From the NCBI GenBank assembly GCA_044867525.1, contig JBIOVB010000118.1:52557-116556 (forward strand): DNA of 64,000 nt. The letters are read 5' to 3'. The position numbers and the translations under genes are program-made. The notes below the pieces were generated by a model. The model saw only the letters and a program-made list of their open reading frames with translations. It made no database searches and was not told the DNA's origin. The first letter of the stretch is position 1, and each line of letters begins with the position of its first letter. This document shows, in pieces, positions 33,111 to 42,707 of the stretch. This DNA comes from JALYNX01 sp044867525. Its GTDB lineage: Bacteria; Actinomycetota; Acidimicrobiia; Spongiisociales; ZC4RG35.

Positions 33111-34972
33111 TCATCACATTCTTGAGATTGAGGCCGGCCGAGTCCCTAGCCGAGCCTGCCGCGGCGAGCCGGCGGAGAGAGGGGACCACGACCGTGGAGA
33201 TCGCGGGCCCGACAGAGGCCGATCTGGCAGGGGCCGCGGCCGGCGGGGTCCTGGTCACGTCCTCGGAGGTGGGCGGCGCAGAACCAGCGGGTTGGGTGGT
33301 TGCTCCGGAGAGTGCCCTCGCTCTTGCCGGTGCGGGCGTGCCGGGATGGCGGATCACCATTGTTGCCAACGAGGACAAGGAGTCCGTGCTCGACGCCCTG
33401 GCACGATCGCGTGCGACCTTCATCCGAGCGAGCCGGTCCCATGTCGAGGAGGTGGCGTCGCTGGCGGCCCTCCCCGGGATCGAGACCTCGGTCTCCGTAT
33501 TCGTCGACGATGTCGAGCAGGCGATCCGGGCCATCGACCTCGGAGCGACCGACCTTCTGCTGCGCGACTGGGACGTGGAGCGGCTAGGGGACCTGCGCGA
33601 AGCCCTCCCCGGCCATCTTCTCGTCGAGCGCACCGTTTTCCCCCCCGGCCTGGAGGTCGACGAGGCCAGGGAGCGACTACCAACCCCATCCTTCACCACA
33701 TGGCTTGCTCAGGTCGATGGTTCCGGGGCGGCACGCCCCCGATACGAGTGGGCACCCGGCAAGGACATGGAGCCCCCGGTTCCCGACAATCGCCTGTCTG
33801 CCGAGTGGATGGACCGAACCTGGGTTGGGGGCGCCGCCGCCTCCGATCTCACCGCGGCCGGGCCGCTTCAGCCCATTCTGGAGAGGTCATTGGAAGGGAT
33901 CCGGCCCTCGACCTCCGAGGTCGAGGCCCTGTTCCGGGGTCGGGGAGGACAGGTGGATGCCATCGCCCGGGTGGCCGACGCTCTCCGCGAGCGCGCGGTC
34001 GGGGACACGGTCACCTATGTGGTCAACCGGAACATCAACTACACCAATCTCTGCTACTTCAAATGCGGTTTCTGCGCCTTCTCCAAGGGGCCGAAGAGCC
34101 TGAACCTGCGTGGCGAGCCCTACCTGATGGGGATGGACGAGATCGTGGGGAACGCTCGGGAGGCCTGGGCGCGGGGGGCGACCGAAGTCACTCTCCAGGG
34201 TGGGATCCATCCCGACTTCACCGGGAACTTCTACGTCGATGTAGTGCGCTCGATCAAGTCCGAGCTCCCCGACATGCACATCCACGGCTTCACCCCTCTC
34301 GAGGTCTGGCAAGGGGCGCACACCCTCGGGATCCCGGTGCGCACCTTCCTCGAGGAGTTGAAGGATGCCGGGCTGGGGACTCTCCCGGGAACGGCGGCAG
34401 AAATCCTCGATGACGACGTGCGTGCCCACCTCTGCCCGGACAAGATCAGGACTTCACAGTGGGCCCAGGTCATGATCACGGCGCACGAGATGGGGCTGCG
34501 CGCCACCTCGACGATCATGTTCGGGCACATCGACCACCCACGTTCCTGGGCGAGGCACCTCGAGGTGATCGCCCGGATCCAACAGCGAACCGGAGGGTTC
34601 ACCGAGATGGTTCCGCTCCCGTTCGTGCACATGGGCTCGCCGATCTACCTGAGGGGGAAAGCCAGGCCCGGACCGACATGGGACGAGGTCGTCCTGATCC
34701 ATGCGGTCTCCCGGATCGCGCTCGACGGATTGGTGCCCAACATCCAGGCCTCCTGGGTCAAGCTGGGCCTCGACGGAGGGCGACGGCTCCTCGATGCCGG
34801 CTGCAACGACCTGGGGGGGACATTGATGGGGGAGATCATCACCAGGTCGGCTGGCGCGGCCCACGGCCAGGAAGTGACACCCGAGCAGTTCCGCGAAGCC
34901 ATCGAGCTGGCGGGGAGGGTGCCGGCGCTGCGCTCGACTACCTACGAGCTGCTCGAGTTGAAGCAGACCTGA
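33107..34972 (+). CDS. cofH: FO synthase CofH subunit with a ~255-residue N-terminal extension
   Basis: 621 residues. The C-terminal part (about 257-621) is a normal CofH: the radical SAM motif with C316, C320 and C323 in NLCYFKCGFCAFSKG, LQGGIHPDFTGNFY, HGFTPLEVW, GTAAEILDDDVR, and MVPLPFVH. It makes the tyrosine-derived intermediate for FO. The N-terminal ~255 residues are not part of CofH and I do not recognise them. They include alternating strand/helix blocks (WRITIVANEDKESVLDALA, TSVSVFVDDVEQAIRAIDLGATDLLLRDW) that read like part of a TIM barrel. The ATG overlaps the cofG stop and is the only start that keeps the coupling. Confidence 0.92.
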   Translation: MIITFLRLRPAESLAEPAAASRRREGTTTVEIAGPTEADLAGAAAGGVLVTSSEVGGAEPAGWVVAPESALALAGAGVPGWRITIVANEDKESVLDALARSRATFIRASRSHVEEVASLAALPGIETSVSVFVDDVEQAIRAIDLGATDLLLRDWDVERLGDLREALPGHLLVERTVFPPGLEVDEARERLPTPSFTTWLAQVDGSGAARPRYEWAPGKDMEPPVPDNRLSAEWMDRTWVGGAAASDLTAAGPLQPILERSLEGIRPSTSEVEALFRGRGGQVDAIARVADALRERAVGDTVTYVVNRNINYTNLCYFKCGFCAFSKGPKSLNLRGEPYLMGMDEIVGNAREAWARGATEVTLQGGIHPDFTGNFYVDVVRSIKSELPDMHIHGFTPLEVWQGAHTLGIPVRTFLEELKDAGLGTLPGTAAEILDDDVRAHLCPDKIRTSQWAQVMITAHEMGLRATSTIMFGHIDHPRSWARHLEVIARIQQRTGGFTEMVPLPFVHMGSPIYLRGKARPGPTWDEVVLIHAVSRIALDGLVPNIQASWVKLGLDGGRRLLDAGCNDLGGTLMGEIITRSAGAAHGQEVTPEQFREAIELAGRVPALRSTTYELLELKQT

Positions 34973-35995
34973 TCATCGCCAGCCGAGTTGCGGTGCCACG
35001 TGGGTGAGAATGCTCTCCAGGGCGTGCGCGTTGTAGTCGACTCCGAGCTGGTTGGGCACGGTCAATAGCAAGGTGTCCGCGGCGGCGATGGCCTCGTCCT
35101 TCGCCAACTCTTCGACCAGCACATCCGGTTCTGCGGCGTAGGAGCGGCCAAAGATCGCCCTTGTGTTCTCGTCGATGTAGCCGATCTGGTCGTCGCTCTC
35201 GCCACGACCCCCGAAGTAGGCGAAGTCCCGCTCGTCCACCAATGCGAAGACGCTGCGACTCACCGATACCCTGGGCTGGCGCTGGTGGCCCGCTGCCTTC
35301 CAGGCCTCCCGGTAGACCTCGATCTGCTTGCGCTGTTGTATATGCAGCGGCTCGCCGCTCTCGTCGAACTTCAGTGTCGAGCTCTGCAGATTCATTCCCA
35401 GTTGTGCGGCCCACACCGAGGTCGAGTTCGAGCCTGATCCCCACCAGATCCGATCCCGCAGCCCGGGGGAATGCGGTTCGATGCGGAGCAGCCCTGGCGG
35501 GTTGGGGAACATCGGCCGTGGATTGGGCTCGGCGAATCCTTCACCCTCGAGCAAACCGAGTAAGACCTCGGTGTGACGCCGCGCCATGTCGGCATCGCTC
35601 TCACCCTCACGCGGTCTGTGTCCGAAATGGAGGAACCCGTCGATTACCTGCTCCGGCGACCCCCGGCTGATTCCCAACTGGAGCCGCCCGCCGGAAATGA
35701 TGTCGGCGGCACCCGCGTCCTCGACCATGTATTGCGGATTCTCGTAACGCATGTCGATGACGGCGGTGCCGATCTCGATCCGGTTGGTGCGAGCACCGAC
35801 TGCGGCGAGGAGCGGGAATGGCGAGCCAAGCTGCTGGGCGAAGTGGTGCACCCGGAAGTAGGCACCATCGGCACCGAGCTCCTCGGCGGCGACGGCCAGC
35901 TCGATCGATTGGAGCAATGAATCCCGGGCCGACCGCACCTCTGAGTACGGCGTAGCCGACCAGTGGCCGAACGAAAGGAACCCGATTTGCTTCAC
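34973..35995 (-). CDS. LLM-class (luciferase-like) flavin/F420-dependent oxidoreductase
   Basis: 340 residues, TIM-barrel LLM family. The start IGFLSFGHWSATPYSEVRSARDSLLQSIELAVAAEELGADGAYFRVHHF and the block DIISGGRLQLGISRGSPEQV are typical. Members use FMNH2 or F420H2. Its location right next to cofG/cofH, tail to tail with no gap, favours F420, but the cofactor cannot be proven from sequence. The substrate is unknown. Confidence 0.88.
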   Translation of the reverse strand: MKQIGFLSFGHWSATPYSEVRSARDSLLQSIELAVAAEELGADGAYFRVHHFAQQLGSPFPLLAAVGARTNRIEIGTAVIDMRYENPQYMVEDAGAADIISGGRLQLGISRGSPEQVIDGFLHFGHRPREGESDADMARRHTEVLLGLLEGEGFAEPNPRPMFPNPPGLLRIEPHSPGLRDRIWWGSGSNSTSVWAAQLGMNLQSSTLKFDESGEPLHIQQRKQIEVYREAWKAAGHQRQPRVSVSRSVFALVDERDFAYFGGRGESDDQIGYIDENTRAIFGRSYAAEPDVLVEELAKDEAIAAADTLLLTVPNQLGVDYNAHALESILTHVAPQLGWR

Positions 35996-36031
35996 AGTTC
36001 GCCCCCTTGGTGGATTGGCAGACTCTCGACG

Positions 36032-39000
36032 CTAGCCCCGAAACGACAGGCCCCTCGGAGCCGTTGCAAAGCCCCACTCGCTCAGCACCGGGGCTATCGG
36101 GGAGGAACTCGCCGGATCGCCGTTGACGGTGGTCAGAGTGGTTCGGCGGTGACGCCCGGCGATCTCGGAGAGCGCACGCCCGACCGTCCCGTACAACTCG
36201 GGCTCGGCGACCAGCAGGCTGAGGCTCTTCCGACCGCGTTCCACGAACCCGATGAGCCGACCGCCATACAGGAGGACATAGGCGCCGGCGTCACGCGCCA
36301 GTCGAGTGGTCCCTGCCTCCGGCCAGGCGAGCTCCGCCCCATATGGGTTGGCCGGATCCGTAGCTGCCAAGACCACTAGCTCCGACTCGACCTCGCGGCG
36401 GAGGCGGTCGACCGCACCGGGCAGTGCGAACTGTGAGCCTCCCAGCCCTTCCACGAAGTAGCCGCGGCGGATTCGCCCCGTCTCCTCCATATGCGAGAAG
36501 ACCGGATACAGGGCGCTGAAGCCACCCGGGTAGCCCTCGCTGAGCACGGTGCCCCTGGTCACCAGGCCATGGCGATCGAGGAGGAGATGGGCCCACGCCG
36601 CCTTGCGCTCGGTGTCGGTTGGAGTGCCATGTGTCAGGTGGGCGGTCAGAGACCAGCGACCGCCTGCGTGGGCCGGGAACCGGTTGGAGATCGACGGACG
36701 CCCCGAGGAGCGGCTCTTTCGGGCGCCGATGAACGCCCGCACCGGCTCCAGTGTGTCGTTGGTCACATGACCGGACCAGACCAGGTCCCAGAGCCGGTCC
36801 AGGGTCGTCTCCGGGTCTCCTCCTCCGGAGCCCTCGTAGATGTCCCTGAAGAAGCTGGCCCCTCGATTGTCGAGGACCTCGACGATTGCCGCATGTACCG
36901 GGGTGTCGGGAAGTCCTTCCGGGCCTCTCCACAGGTCCTCCAGTGCCTCGCGCGGGAACAGCCCGATTCTGCCGTCGCTGGTCCCCGAGGCTCCGAGGCC
37001 GATCCAAACCAGCGAGCCCTCGAGCAGGAGCCGATCGAGACCGGGCCCGGAGTCGACCACACGTGAGCCCAAGACGTCACGTTCGAGCACGGATGCCGGG
37101 ATCGGGGCGGCTGCCAGGCGGGCCACCGTCTCGCGGAGCGCATTCATTCCCCGTGGTGGATCCGAGCTCACCCCCTGCCAGGCCACGGCGAACCGGGCGA
37201 GGGCGTCATGGTCGACGGCCTCGATCTCGCTGCGGAGCGTGGCCAGTGAGCGTCGCTTGAGCCGTCTCAGCACATCCCGGTCGACCCACTCCCGACCCGC
37301 CCCCCCGGGGCGAAATGCACCGGCATCGACCCGGCCCGCTTCGCTCAGGACCTGCAAGGCGGTCTCGACCACCCCGAGTGGCAGCCCGAGGGCAACACCG
37401 GCCTCTCCGGCGGTGAACGGCCCGTGGGTCCGGGCGTAGCGACCGACGAGGTCGCCGAGCGGGTCGAGGACCGGCTCGAGGAACACATGGGCGACTCCGA
37501 CCGGAGGTTGTACCCCGAGCCCGTCCCTGAGCCGCGACATGTCCTCTACGGCGGCCCATCTCGGTTCGCCACCCATCACCACTTCGATCACCCGCCGCCC
37601 GGATTCGAGCCGAGCGAGCGAATCGATCACATCGAGGTCCCTCGACCTGACCTCGATGTCTGTCGTGGTCAGCGGACCGAGGTCCCGCAGCAGGTCATGG
37701 ATCGCATCGACTGTCGACGCCCTTCGAGAGTCGGTGAGGTGCTGGAGCTCGAGCTCGATCGCGGCCACGACCTCGGGGTCGATCAGGTCCCTCAGCTCAC
37801 CCTCCCCGAGCAGCTCGCGGAGCAGCTCACGGTCGAGGGTGAGGGCCGCCGCTCGGCGCTCGGCCAGAGGAGCGTCGCTTTCGTACAGGTATGCCGCAAC
37901 GAAGGCGAAGAGGAGCGAGGAGGCGAATGGGCTGGGACCGTTGGTGTCGACCTGGGCAACCCGGATCCGCCGCGCTCGGATGTCGGAGAGGACTTCCTGA
38001 AGGGCGGGTAGATCGAAGTCGTCCTGGAGGATCTCTCGATAGACCTCGAGGATCATCGGGAACGTGCCGAACTGCTTGGCGACGCCGAGGAGGTCGGCGG
38101 AGCGGCGCCGCTGGAGCCAGAGCGGTGTGCGCTCACCCGGTCGGCGCCGGGGAAGGAGCAACGATCGGCCAGCAGCCTCCCTGAACCGTGCGGCGAAAAG
38201 CGCGGTGTCGCCGAGGTGCTCTATGAGAGCGGACTCCACGTCCTCGGGCTCGAGCACCAGGTCGGCCGAGTCAGGCGGCTGGTCGGAGTCGGGAAAGCGG
38301 AAGGCGATGCCGTCATCGGACCAGATCACGTCGACGTCGGTCCCGCTGCGCGCCCGGAACCGATGGCGAAGGGCCATTGCCCAGGGTGCGTGGACCCTGG
38401 CTCCTAGTGGCGAGAGGAGGACGAGGCGCCAGTCGCCGATCTCGTCGCGGAACCGCTCTACGACCAGAGTCTGATCGGTTGGCAGTAGGCCGGTCTCCTC
38501 CCTCTCGTCGTTGACGTAGGCAAGGAGGTTGCCGGCCGCCAGGTCGTCCAGGTGATGCTCGTTGCGAAGCCGAGCTTCGGCCTCGTCGTGACTGAGCTGT
38601 GACATCTCACGGACGAACCGCCCGATGGCCTTCCCGGTCTCCAACGAGCGCCCCATCATGTCCCCATGCCAGAACGGCATGCGCGCCGTTGCATCGGCCG
38701 GCGCGGGGATCACCTCGACGCTGTCGTGGGTGATCCTGTTGATACGCCACGAGCTGGAGCCGAGAAGGAAGGTGTCGCCTTCCCTCGACTCGTACACCAT
38801 CTCCTCGTCGAGCTCGCCGACCCTGCTCCCATCGGGCAGGGCCACCCTGTAGAGGCCGCGGTCGGGGATGGTCCCCCCATTTGTAACCGCCAGCTGGCGC
38901 GAGCCAGGCCGGGCTGTGAGCTCGCCGGTGACCCGGTCCCAATTGATGCGAGGCCTGAGCTCGGCGAAGAGATCAGACGGATAGCGGCCGGCGAGCATGT

Positions 39001-40402
39001 CCAGGGTCGCCTCGAACACCGGTCTGGTCAGGTCGGAGTAGGGAGAGGCCCGACGAACCAGGTCATACAGCCCCTCGGCGTCGGTGGGGGCGCCGACCAC
39101 CTCGGCGACGATCTGCTGGGCCAGGACGTCGATGGGATTGGCCGGGACCTTGGTCAGCTCCACCTTGCGCTCGGCCATCTCCCCGGCGATGACCGTGGCC
39201 ACCAAAAGGTCTCCCCGGTGCTTGGGGAACAGGCGGGCCCGGGACACGCCCGCCACCTGGTGCCCGGAGCGGCCTACTCGTTGCAGGCCCGAGGCGACAG
39301 AGGTTGGCGCCTCCACCTGGATCACGAGGTCGACCGCTCCCATGTCGATGCCGAGCTCGAGTGAGGAAGTGGCGACCACCGCCTTGAGCTCCCCGCGTTT
39401 CAGGGACTCCTCGATTTGGAGCCGTTGCTCTCTTGCAACCGACCCGTGATGGGCCCTCGCCACCTCGGATCCGGCGAGATTGTTGATCTCGGCGCAGATT
39501 CGCTCCGCGAGTCGTCGCGAGTTGGCGAACACGATGGTGCTGGTGTGCCGCTCTATCTCCTCGAGCAGCCGGGGATAGATGGCAGGCCACATGGAGCGGG
39601 TCGTCGTCTTTTCCGGATCGAGCGGGTCGGGCTCTCCGGGCTCCGTCATGTCTTCCACGGGAACCACGATCTCGATGTCCATCTCCCGGCGCTGCGGAAT
39701 GTCGACGACGGTCACCGGGCGCGGTAGCCAACGATCCCCGTCGACCAGGCCTCCTCCCAGGAAGCGCCCGATCGCGTCGAGCGGTCGCTGCGTTGCCGAG
39801 AGCCCGATCCGTTGCGGAGGGGTGGCGGCGATCTCCTCGAGGCGCTCCAGGGACAGGGCGAGATGGGCGCCTCGTTTGGACCCTGCGATGGCGTGAACCT
39901 CGTCGACGATCACCCATCGGACCGAGCGGAGGGTGCTGCGGGCCGCCGAGGTGAGGATCAGGTACAGCGACTCCGGAGTGGTGATCAGGATGTCCGGCGG
40001 CTGGCGGGCCATTCGCTGCCGGTCTTCGGGCGGGGTGTCGCCGGTGCGGAGAAATGTGGACAGCTCGGGGAGGGGGTCGGAATGGAGACGGGTGGCCGCA
40101 TGGCGGATGCCGGCCAGAGGCGCCCGCAGATTCCGCTCCACGTCATGGGCGAGGGCCTTCATTGGCGACACGTAGAGGACCCGGCATCGGGCGCTCTTCT
40201 CGGGCATCGGCTCGGACAAGAGGCGATCGAGAGTCCAGAGAAAAGCGGCCAGGGTCTTGCCGGACCCGGTTGGGGCGTGGATCAATGTGTGCTCGCCCCT
40301 GGCGATCGCCGGCCATCCTGCGGCCTGGGCCGGAGTCGGGGACGGGAAAGACGCCTCGAACCAGGTTCGGGTGGCGGGAGTGAAGTTTGCCAGCGCGTCC
40401 AC
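36032..40402 (-). CDS. lhr: Lhr family DNA/RNA helicase (large superfamily 2 helicase)
   Basis: 1456 residues, the usual size for full-length Lhr. Helicase motifs are Walker A HAPTGSGKT (residues 42-50), motif II VDEVHAIAGSKRGAHL, motif III GLSATQRPLD, and the second RecA domain with IVFANSRRLAER, SLELGIDMGAVDLVIQVEAP and QRVGRSGH. A winged-helix/beta-barrel core and a long C-terminal Lhr-specific region follow. Lhr translocates on single-stranded DNA and is implicated in DNA repair. No partner gene of a repair operon is adjacent. Confidence 0.94.
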   Translation of the reverse strand: MDALANFTPATRTWFEASFPSPTPAQAAGWPAIARGEHTLIHAPTGSGKTLAAFLWTLDRLLSEPMPEKSARCRVLYVSPMKALAHDVERNLRAPLAGIRHAATRLHSDPLPELSTFLRTGDTPPEDRQRMARQPPDILITTPESLYLILTSAARSTLRSVRWVIVDEVHAIAGSKRGAHLALSLERLEEIAATPPQRIGLSATQRPLDAIGRFLGGGLVDGDRWLPRPVTVVDIPQRREMDIEIVVPVEDMTEPGEPDPLDPEKTTTRSMWPAIYPRLLEEIERHTSTIVFANSRRLAERICAEINNLAGSEVARAHHGSVAREQRLQIEESLKRGELKAVVATSSLELGIDMGAVDLVIQVEAPTSVASGLQRVGRSGHQVAGVSRARLFPKHRGDLLVATVIAGEMAERKVELTKVPANPIDVLAQQIVAEVVGAPTDAEGLYDLVRRASPYSDLTRPVFEATLDMLAGRYPSDLFAELRPRINWDRVTGELTARPGSRQLAVTNGGTIPDRGLYRVALPDGSRVGELDEEMVYESREGDTFLLGSSSWRINRITHDSVEVIPAPADATARMPFWHGDMMGRSLETGKAIGRFVREMSQLSHDEAEARLRNEHHLDDLAAGNLLAYVNDEREETGLLPTDQTLVVERFRDEIGDWRLVLLSPLGARVHAPWAMALRHRFRARSGTDVDVIWSDDGIAFRFPDSDQPPDSADLVLEPEDVESALIEHLGDTALFAARFREAAGRSLLLPRRRPGERTPLWLQRRRSADLLGVAKQFGTFPMILEVYREILQDDFDLPALQEVLSDIRARRIRVAQVDTNGPSPFASSLLFAFVAAYLYESDAPLAERRAAALTLDRELLRELLGEGELRDLIDPEVVAAIELELQHLTDSRRASTVDAIHDLLRDLGPLTTTDIEVRSRDLDVIDSLARLESGRRVIEVVMGGEPRWAAVEDMSRLRDGLGVQPPVGVAHVFLEPVLDPLGDLVGRYARTHGPFTAGEAGVALGLPLGVVETALQVLSEAGRVDAGAFRPGGAGREWVDRDVLRRLKRRSLATLRSEIEAVDHDALARFAVAWQGVSSDPPRGMNALRETVARLAAAPIPASVLERDVLGSRVVDSGPGLDRLLLEGSLVWIGLGASGTSDGRIGLFPREALEDLWRGPEGLPDTPVHAAIVEVLDNRGASFFRDIYEGSGGGDPETTLDRLWDLVWSGHVTNDTLEPVRAFIGARKSRSSGRPSISNRFPAHAGGRWSLTAHLTHGTPTDTERKAAWAHLLLDRHGLVTRGTVLSEGYPGGFSALYPVFSHMEETGRIRRGYFVEGLGGSQFALPGAVDRLRREVESELVVLAATDPANPYGAELAWPEAGTTRLARDAGAYVLLYGGRLIGFVERGRKSLSLLVAEPELYGTVGRALSEIAGRHRRTTLTTVNGDPASSSPIAPVLSEWGFATAPRGLSFRG

Positions 40403-40464
40403 ACCGGCAAGGTATCAGCCAGGGAGGACAAGTTCGGTGGCGCCAAGGCGCCGGCCGATTTCGC

Positions 40465-41070
40465 CTAGGCGGACATCTCCAAGGGGAGCCGATCGACCGC
40501 GGCCAGCTCGAGGAAGATCTCCACGACGGCCGGGTCGAACTGGGTGCCGGTGTGCTTGCGGATCTCGTTCACCGCGAACGAGACCGGCAAAGCTGGTTGG
40601 TAGGAGCGGGTCGAGGTCATCGCGTCGAAGGCGTCGGCGACCAGGACGATGCGGGAGAGGATCGGGATCTCGCTGCCGGCCAGCCCGAACGGGTAGCCGC
40701 GCCCGTCGAAACGCTCGTGGTGGTAGAGGATGGCCTCGGCGACCTTGGGGTCGAGCCGGTTGCGGGTCATCGCGAACCCGAGCTCGGGGTGGCGCTGCAT
40801 CAGCTCACGCTCGTTCTCGTCGAGGGGGCCTGGCTTGCCGAGGATCCCGGGATCGAGGTGGATCTTGCCCACGTCGTGGAGCACGCCGGCGAGAGCAAGT
40901 CTGTCGAGATCGTCTTCACCGAGGCCGAGTCCGGAGCCCAGGTCCACCGCGAGATCGGACACCCGATGGACGTGTCCATGGAGGTCTTCGATCACGTCTT
41001 CCATGACCTTGATCAATATGTCGCTGGGCAGTTCTCTCATCAGCATCAACCAGGTGCGAAGTCTGCCCAT
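40465..41070 (-). CDS. Compact HD-GYP domain protein (putative cyclic-di-GMP phosphodiesterase)
   Basis: 201 residues consisting almost only of an HD-GYP domain. HxxH-type metal residues HGHVHRV near 31-36 are followed by HDVGK at 65-69, RHPELG, HHERFDGRGYP near 117-127, and DAFDAMTS. HD-GYP proteins hydrolyse cyclic-di-GMP, and all expected motif blocks are present. There is no receiver, PAS or membrane domain in front, so any signal input must come from another protein. Confidence 0.88.
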   Translation of the reverse strand: MGRLRTWLMLMRELPSDILIKVMEDVIEDLHGHVHRVSDLAVDLGSGLGLGEDDLDRLALAGVLHDVGKIHLDPGILGKPGPLDENERELMQRHPELGFAMTRNRLDPKVAEAILYHHERFDGRGYPFGLAGSEIPILSRIVLVADAFDAMTSTRSYQPALPVSFAVNEIRKHTGTQFDPAVVEIFLELAAVDRLPLEMSA

Positions 41071-41138
41071 TTGCGATCTCCGTGGTATGGGTCGCAGGGA
41101 CTAATCCCTTTGAGTAGGCCGCTAGACCCAGGCGCGGG

Positions 41139-41930
41139 TCACACCAGGCCGTGGCCCGCAGCCACCTCACGGAAGGCCGTGGCTCGGGCCAGGTCGACCG
41201 GTTGTCCCGGGTCGTTGTCGGCCTTGAGTGCAGACCCCACGATGACCGTGTCGGCCACTTCCAACAACCGGCCCAGGTTCCCCGTCGTGGCGCCGGAGCC
41301 GACGACGACTCTCGTCCCCTTTGGGACCGCTCCGGCGATGGCCGCCGCCTCTTCCAGATCGGGCTCGGCTCCTGTTCCCGAGCCCGAGACGATCACTGCA
41401 TCAGCCAGGCTCCGCTCCACGGTGTCCCTGGCCGCCTGTTCGGCAGTGAGCCCCGGTGGGGGAGTCGCGTGCTTGACCATGACATCGGCCCAGATCTCGA
41501 CATCCGGGGCGAGCGCCGCACGGCGCCGGAGCAACCCCGCCGCCTGGCCGACGATCGGCCCCTGGTCGGTGTACATGACACCGGTGAGGACGTTGACCCG
41601 GATGAATCGAGCCCCGGTGGCGGCGGCGATGCCGAGCGCGGCTGTCGCATCGTTTCGGAGGACATTGACCCCGACCGGCAGCGAAGTCTTCTCCAGCACG
41701 GCGGCGACGGCGAGGGCGAGCCCGGCCACCGTCTCGCTTTCGACGCCTTCGGCGCGGAACGGTGCGTCCCCGTAGTTCTCGACGAGTAGGGCCGGGAAGC
41801 CGGCTCGCTCGAGGGTTTCCGCATCCGAGCGGGCGGCTTCGAGCACCTGGCTCATCGAGCCGCCGAAGCGAGGCGAGCCGGGAAGAGGCAAGAGATGGAC
41901 CATCCCCACCAGGTGGGGGAGCCCGCTCAC
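41139..41930 (-). CDS. BtpA/SgcQ family protein
   Basis: 263 residues of the BtpA TIM-barrel family: VGMVHLLPLPGSPRFGG, LLVENYGDAPF, LPVGVNVLRNDATAALGIAAATGARFIRVNVLTGVMYTDQG, and the phosphate-binding end VVVGSGATTGNLGRLLEVADTVIVGSALK. BtpA has been linked to photosystem I stability in cyanobacteria, and SgcQ is an uncharacterised sugar-related protein. Neither role can be assumed here. The GTG start overlaps the stop of the preceding gene (GTGA). Confidence 0.85.
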   Translation of the reverse strand: MSGLPHLVGMVHLLPLPGSPRFGGSMSQVLEAARSDAETLERAGFPALLVENYGDAPFRAEGVESETVAGLALAVAAVLEKTSLPVGVNVLRNDATAALGIAAATGARFIRVNVLTGVMYTDQGPIVGQAAGLLRRRAALAPDVEIWADVMVKHATPPPGLTAEQAARDTVERSLADAVIVSGSGTGAEPDLEEAAAIAGAVPKGTRVVVGSGATTGNLGRLLEVADTVIVGSALKADNDPGQPVDLARATAFREVAAGHGLV

Positions 41931-42664
41931 AGATAGGCCTTGGCTACCTGAAGAGCTTTCTTGGCGAAGTCGCCCTGGGCGGTGAGGTGCGTGTGGTCCG
42001 CCTTGACCCGGCGCACCGCGACCCGGGCCCATTCGGACGCCGAGCCCTTGATCAACTGGTCCGTGTCGTCGGGCCCGTAGACCCACTTGGCGTACCCGGG
42101 GCCGATCACTTCGACCCTCACCGGCTCGTAGTCCTCACCGGCTTCCTTGAAGGCATGAGGGAGGGTCTTCCATCCCAGCCAGCAGATATGGCGAATCCGG
42201 GTCGTGTCGTCGATGTCGAGGCCGAGGGTCGCATAGATGTCCAGCCCCCGAGCCCAGGTATCCATCAGCCGGTACGTGGCGAAGGTTCGAGCGCTCATGT
42301 CCCCGTCGATCCAGCCGATGCGGGCTTCGGATCCCATGTGGGACAGGGGCTCGACCACCTTGGCCCGGCCGCCCCGCCACCATTCGATCACGTCCTGGGG
42401 GCGCATCCCGCGCCCCTTCTTGATGGCTTCCTTCTTCATGGCCTCGAGGTCCGGGGCGTTGCGCCACCTCTGGATTCGGTCACCACCGGCGATGGAGTCG
42501 GCGGCCAGCTCCTCGAAGTCGGCGAGATGGGCGATGGTGTCACGCACCGTCCAGGGCTTGGAGGGCGTGACCATGTCCCAGATCTTGATCGGGATCCTCT
42601 GCAGGGACTGATCCAGGAACTGCTGCTCGGCTACCAGGTCGGAGAGGATGTCGCGCACCCGCAA
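41927..42664 (-). CDS. TIGR03084-like protein (maleylpyruvate isomerase / DinB fold)
   Basis: 245 residues. The N-terminal DinB-like helical bundle has PWTVRDTIAHLADFEELA with metal-type His; RLMDTWARGLDIYATLG and the C-terminal ASEWARVAVRRV follow the mycothiol-dependent maleylpyruvate isomerase pattern. Actinobacterial members (TIGR03084-like) are thought to be mycothiol-dependent, but the substrate is unknown. It is translationally coupled to the BtpA gene downstream. Confidence 0.75.
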   Translation of the reverse strand: MRVRDILSDLVAEQQFLDQSLQRIPIKIWDMVTPSKPWTVRDTIAHLADFEELAADSIAGGDRIQRWRNAPDLEAMKKEAIKKGRGMRPQDVIEWWRGGRAKVVEPLSHMGSEARIGWIDGDMSARTFATYRLMDTWARGLDIYATLGLDIDDTTRIRHICWLGWKTLPHAFKEAGEDYEPVRVEVIGPGYAKWVYGPDDTDQLIKGSASEWARVAVRRVKADHTHLTAQGDFAKKALQVAKAYL

Positions 42665-42707
42665 ATGTTAGTCCCCACCCGGAAACTAATCCCAGGGGAA
42701 AGGCCCC

